53,642 nt of DNA from an uncultured Subdoligranulum sp. Its GTDB lineage: Bacteria; Bacillota; Clostridia; Oscillospirales; Ruminococcaceae. Below the pieces are notes generated by a model. The model worked only from the letters and a program-made list of their open reading frames with translations. It had not been told where the DNA came from and made no database searches. Made by a program: the position numbers and the translations under genes. Position 1 is the first letter of the stretch, and every line of letters starts with the position of its first letter. Of this stretch, positions 51,109 to 53,642 are shown piece by piece. The stretch is taken from assembly GCA_945830575.1 (NCBI GenBank), contig CALZZE010000018.1, positions 1 through 53,642 on the forward strand. Direction: 5' to 3'.

Positions 51109-51915
51109 ATGAAATACGGTTGCCGCGCCCATGATTTGGGCCGTTTTTCCGCCGCCGAACTGGCGGCGCGCCTGCGCCGGAGCGGCTGCAACGCCGCCCA
51201 GCTGACGCTGCCCAAGGCCATTTTGGGCATTGACAATTTCAAGGATATCCGCCCCGACCAGCTGGAGGCGGTGCGCACCGCCTTTTCGGACGTTGAAATT
51301 TCGGTGTTGGGCTGCTATCAGGACCTGAGCAGCGCCGATGAGAAGGTGCGCCTGCGCGGGGTGGACGCCATCTGCCGCTGCCTTGGCTACGCCAAAGCGG
51401 TGGGCGCCAAAGTGGTGGGCAGCGAGAGCGCCTGCCGTGACCTGACCCACGAGGAAAAGCTGGCCGCCATCCCCCGCATGACCGACAGCGTGCTGCGCAT
51501 TGTGGAGCGCGCCGCGGCGCTGGACGCGGTGTTTGCGCTGGAGCCGGTGTTCAACCATGTGTTCTACGGCCCCGAGGTGCTGGACACGCTGCTGCGCACC
51601 GTGGGCGACGACGCCCATTGCAAGGTCATTTTTGACCCGGTGAATGTGCTCACTGCGGAGCGGGTGGGGCATCAGGAGGCCCACTGGCAGGAATGGACAC
51701 AGGTCATCGGCGGCAGGCTGGCGGCCATGCACATCAAGGACGCCCGGTTCCCTGCGGGCCAGCCCCGCATCGACACCCCGCTGGGCGAGGGCCAGATGGA
51801 CTACCGCCCCCTCTCCGCATGGCTGCGGCGGGACTATCCCGACATTGCGCTGCTGCGGGATGAGGTCATCCCCGCCGCCTTCACCGCGGACATGGCGTTC
51901 CTGCGCACCCTGTAA
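51109..51915 (+). CDS. Sugar phosphate isomerase/epimerase (xylose-isomerase-like TIM barrel)
   Basis: 268 residues of the AP-endonuclease-2/xylose-isomerase-like barrel. Visible are AAQLTLPKAILGI, SVLGCYQDLSS, VGSESACRDL, the metal-site glutamate in FALEPVFNHVFYG near residue 145, IFDPVNVL (aspartate) near 180, HIKDARF near 207 and LRDEVIP near the end. These carry the acid/histidine metal ligands expected. The reaction is not fixed by sequence; the neighbouring uxuB-uxuA genes suggest a uronic or keto sugar. TAAGGAGG precedes the ATG. No promoter is obvious, and the MITE-like repeat lies just upstream. Confidence 0.8.
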   Translation: MKYGCRAHDLGRFSAAELAARLRRSGCNAAQLTLPKAILGIDNFKDIRPDQLEAVRTAFSDVEISVLGCYQDLSSADEKVRLRGVDAICRCLGYAKAVGAKVVGSESACRDLTHEEKLAAIPRMTDSVLRIVERAAALDAVFALEPVFNHVFYGPEVLDTLLRTVGDDAHCKVIFDPVNVLTAERVGHQEAHWQEWTQVIGGRLAAMHIKDARFPAGQPRIDTPLGEGQMDYRPLSAWLRRDYPDIALLRDEVIPAAFTADMAFLRTL

Positions 51916-51925
51916 CGACAGCAAG

Positions 51926-51966
51926 ACAGCCGGCCGTCCCCTTCCCCGGGACGGCCGGCTGTTTTC
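51926..51966. terminator. Terminator between the isomerase gene and uxuB
   Basis: A perfect 15-bp stem ACAGCCGGCCGTCCC / GGGACGGCCGGCTGT followed by TTTCTT, between converging genes. Confidence 0.85.
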
Positions 51967-51974
51967 TTATGGGC

Positions 51975-53557
51975 TCAGCGTTCGCTGACGTAATGGTGTA
52001 GTGTTTTGCGCACAGCGCCGGGGCCTGCGTACAGTTCCCGGGTCATGCCTTCGATCTGGTCCCCGAGCCCCAGCGCGTACAGGTCCACGCCGAACACGTC
52101 GGTGCGGGAGAACAGCGTTTTCAGGCAGGAGAAGTCCTGCTCGCCTTCCCGAACCTCCAGCCCGGCCACGATGGGCTGCAGTTCCGCCAGCAGCGGGTCG
52201 GGGCTGCAGGGGAACGCCGCGCCGGTGTCATCGATGCCGCGCAGGTAGCGGGCGTAACCGGCCAGCACCAGCGGGATGAGCACCAGATTGCCCTTGTCCA
52301 GACCGCGGGCCTCATACTTTTTCAGCGTCTCGCCAAAGCGGATGGCCAGCTTCTGGGAGGTATCCATGGCGATGCGCTGGGGCGCGCGTCCGGCATGAAG
52401 GGGTTGGGCAGGCGGCGGTTCAGCACCGCGCCGATGAACTCATAGGGGTTGAGCACGCCGGGGTCGGTGACCACCGGCATCGCCTCCATGTAGCCGATCT
52501 TCTGGATGAAGGCGCGGATGTCCGCATCCTTCATCTCGGCGCTGATGAGGTCATACCCCAGCAGGCAGCCGTAGATGGACATGGCGGTGTGCAGCGGGTT
52601 CAGGCAGGTGGTGACCTTCATGGTCTCCACCTTGTCCACCGTCTCCCGGTCGGTGTACAGCACGCCGCCCAGCTCCAGCGGCGGACGGCCGTTGGTGTAA
52701 TGGTCCTCGATGACCAGATACTCGGTCTCCTCGGCGTTCACGAAGGGCGCGGTGAAGGTGTGCTTTTCGGTCTCGATGGTCTGGGTATCCTCAAAGCCGT
52801 CCTCCGCCAGCAGCGCCTGCACCTTTTCATGGGGACGGGGGGTGATCTTGTCGATCATCGCCCACGGGAAGGTGACCTTGCTCTCGTCCAGCACGTAGTC
52901 CCGGAACGCGGCGGGCACCAGCCCTTCGGCCACCCATTTTTCCACATATTGCAGCACGCCGGCCTTCACCTTATCGCCGTTGTGGGAGCAGTTGTCCATG
53001 GACTGCACCGTCAGCGGCAGCGCGCCCGCCTGGAACCGCTCGTACAGCAGCACCGCCACCTTGCCCATGGCCAGCACGGGGGTCAGGCCGCGCTCCAGAT
53101 CGGCGGGGGCCACACTGTACCCCTTCTCGGTGATGGTGAAGGAGATCTGTTGCAGGGAGGGCGCACGGAAGATCTCCTGCAGGCGCGCCCAGTCCTCAAA
53201 CTGGTAGTCCGCCTTGAGGCTCTCAGTCACCGAGGCGATGACCTTCTTCTCGATGGAGCCGTCGGATTTCAGGCTCACCAGCAGCGAGAGGTTGTCATAG
53301 GGGCGGTAGGCCTTGTCGATGATCTCATAGTCAAAGGATTCCGCCACGATCACGCCCCGGTCATACCGGCCGGTGTTCAGCGCATCGTTGAGCACTGCGG
53401 CGGGGAATGCGCGGAAGATGTTGCCCGCGCCGAAATGCACCCAGGTGGGCTGCTCATGGGTCTTCTGACGGACGGCCTCGATGTCAAAGGAGGGCGTCTC
53501 ATAGCCTTTGGCGGCCCATTCGGGGCCGATGCCGTTTTTGATTTGGGAAAGCTTCAT
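51975..53557 (-). pseudogene. uxuB: Fructuronate reductase (mannitol dehydrogenase family), frameshifted
   Basis: NAD-dependent enzyme of hexuronate breakdown, fructuronate to mannonate. The N-terminal frame runs WVHFGAGNIFRAFPAAVLND (dinucleotide-binding), LPLTVQSMDNCSHNGDKV, VTFPWAMIDKITPRP (active-site lysine region) and TTCLNPLHTAMSIYG, to LPNPFMPDA. The rest, QRIAMDTSQKLAIRFGETLKKY to the end, is one frame over. The break is at the GC-rich GACGCGCGCCCC near 52385-52395: either two bases gained or one lost. Without it the protein would be about 527 residues, normal for the family. Operon with uxuA upstream, and GAGGGGAGG before the ATG. Confidence 0.8.
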
Positions 53558-53574
53558 GGTGTCGGTTCCTCCCC

Positions 53575-53642
53575 TCAGTGTTTTTCGGCGTCCAGCTTGT
53601 CCAGCAGATCCCAGACGCCCAGCATGTACTGGATGCCCAGAG
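53575..53642 (-). CDS. uxuA: Mannonate dehydratase, C-terminal end only
   Basis: Only the last 22 residues are in the window, ending GIQYMLGVWDLLDKLDAEKH. This pattern, an LGxxYxxGxW-type helix followed by a charged tail, matches the end of UxuA, which dehydrates mannonate to 2-keto-3-deoxygluconate. The position directly before uxuB, with 17 bp between stop and start, supports it. The assignment rests on few residues plus context. Confidence 0.5.
   Translation of the reverse strand, partial: LGIQYMLGVWDLLDKLDAEKH

Noticed and set aside
1-53642. CRISPR arrays, tRNA or rRNA genes, prophage or integrase genes
   Set aside because: I looked for regular direct repeats, cloverleaf sequences and recombinase motifs on both strands and saw none.

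Overview
The window reads as a high-GC, Gram-positive anaerobe of the Clostridia, most likely an Oscillospiraceae (Ruminococcaceae) gut bacterium in the neighbourhood of Faecalibacterium, Gemmiger or Subdoligranulum. The reasons are the strong GC bias, consensus sigma-A promoters and Gram-positive ribosome binding sites, a single-chain GlyRS, TmcAL, a NifS-ThiI pair, a glutamate fermentation cluster of the 2-hydroxyglutarate type and a uronic acid locus. Genus is an inference. No rRNA, tRNA, CRISPR array or integrase was seen.

Positions 1-26 kb are a compact and intact housekeeping half: glyQS (cut by the window edge), a small unknown gene, murC, a CarD regulator, a GltD-like oxidoreductase, tmcAL, ackA, an operon of transporter, phospholipase-C-like protein and cyclophilin, an ECF sigma/anti-sigma operon with two membrane proteins, the operon nifS-thiI-cinA-(CinA-like/SpoIID fusion)-xth, the proline operon proC-proB-proA, an RsbW-like kinase, and a divergent pair (ferredoxin-like protein and Crp/Fnr regulator) with a palindromic operator.

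Positions 26-36 kb hold thiamine salvage genes (cytX, thiD, thiE) and an operon for glutamate fermentation through 2-hydroxyglutaryl-CoA and the sodium-pumping glutaconyl-CoA decarboxylase (gcdD, gcdC, gcdB, gctA/gctB, gcdA, gltS, hgdC, hgdA, hgdB, and a hotdog thioesterase). Most of these genes are damaged: cytX, thiE, hgdB, hgdA, gltS, gcdA and gctA/gctB carry internal deletions, fusions or frameshifts, while gcdB, gcdC, gcdD, hgdC, thiD and paaI look whole. As written the pathway cannot work. Either this is a decaying locus or the contig has assembly deletions.

Positions 36-41 kb carry a divergent AraC regulator with an EFR1-type flavodoxin/ferredoxin, then a copper resistance unit: CsoR with two perfect operators, and CopA reading without a stop into a CopZ-like domain that has its own ribosome binding site.

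Positions 41-53.6 kb are a carbohydrate region: manA, two ROK sugar kinases, two unknown proteins that look like alpha/alpha-toroid carbohydrate-active proteins, a GH105-type unsaturated uronyl hydrolase (broken by one TAG codon) joined in frame to an MFS transporter, an AraC regulator, a truncated ABC sugar permease, a sugar isomerase/epimerase, and uxuB-uxuA for fructuronate/mannonate metabolism. Together they suggest import of unsaturated uronic-acid oligosaccharides, cleavage to ketouronate and entry into the hexuronate pathway. Two palindromic MITE-like repeats sit at 29.94-30.02 kb and 50.96-51.06 kb.
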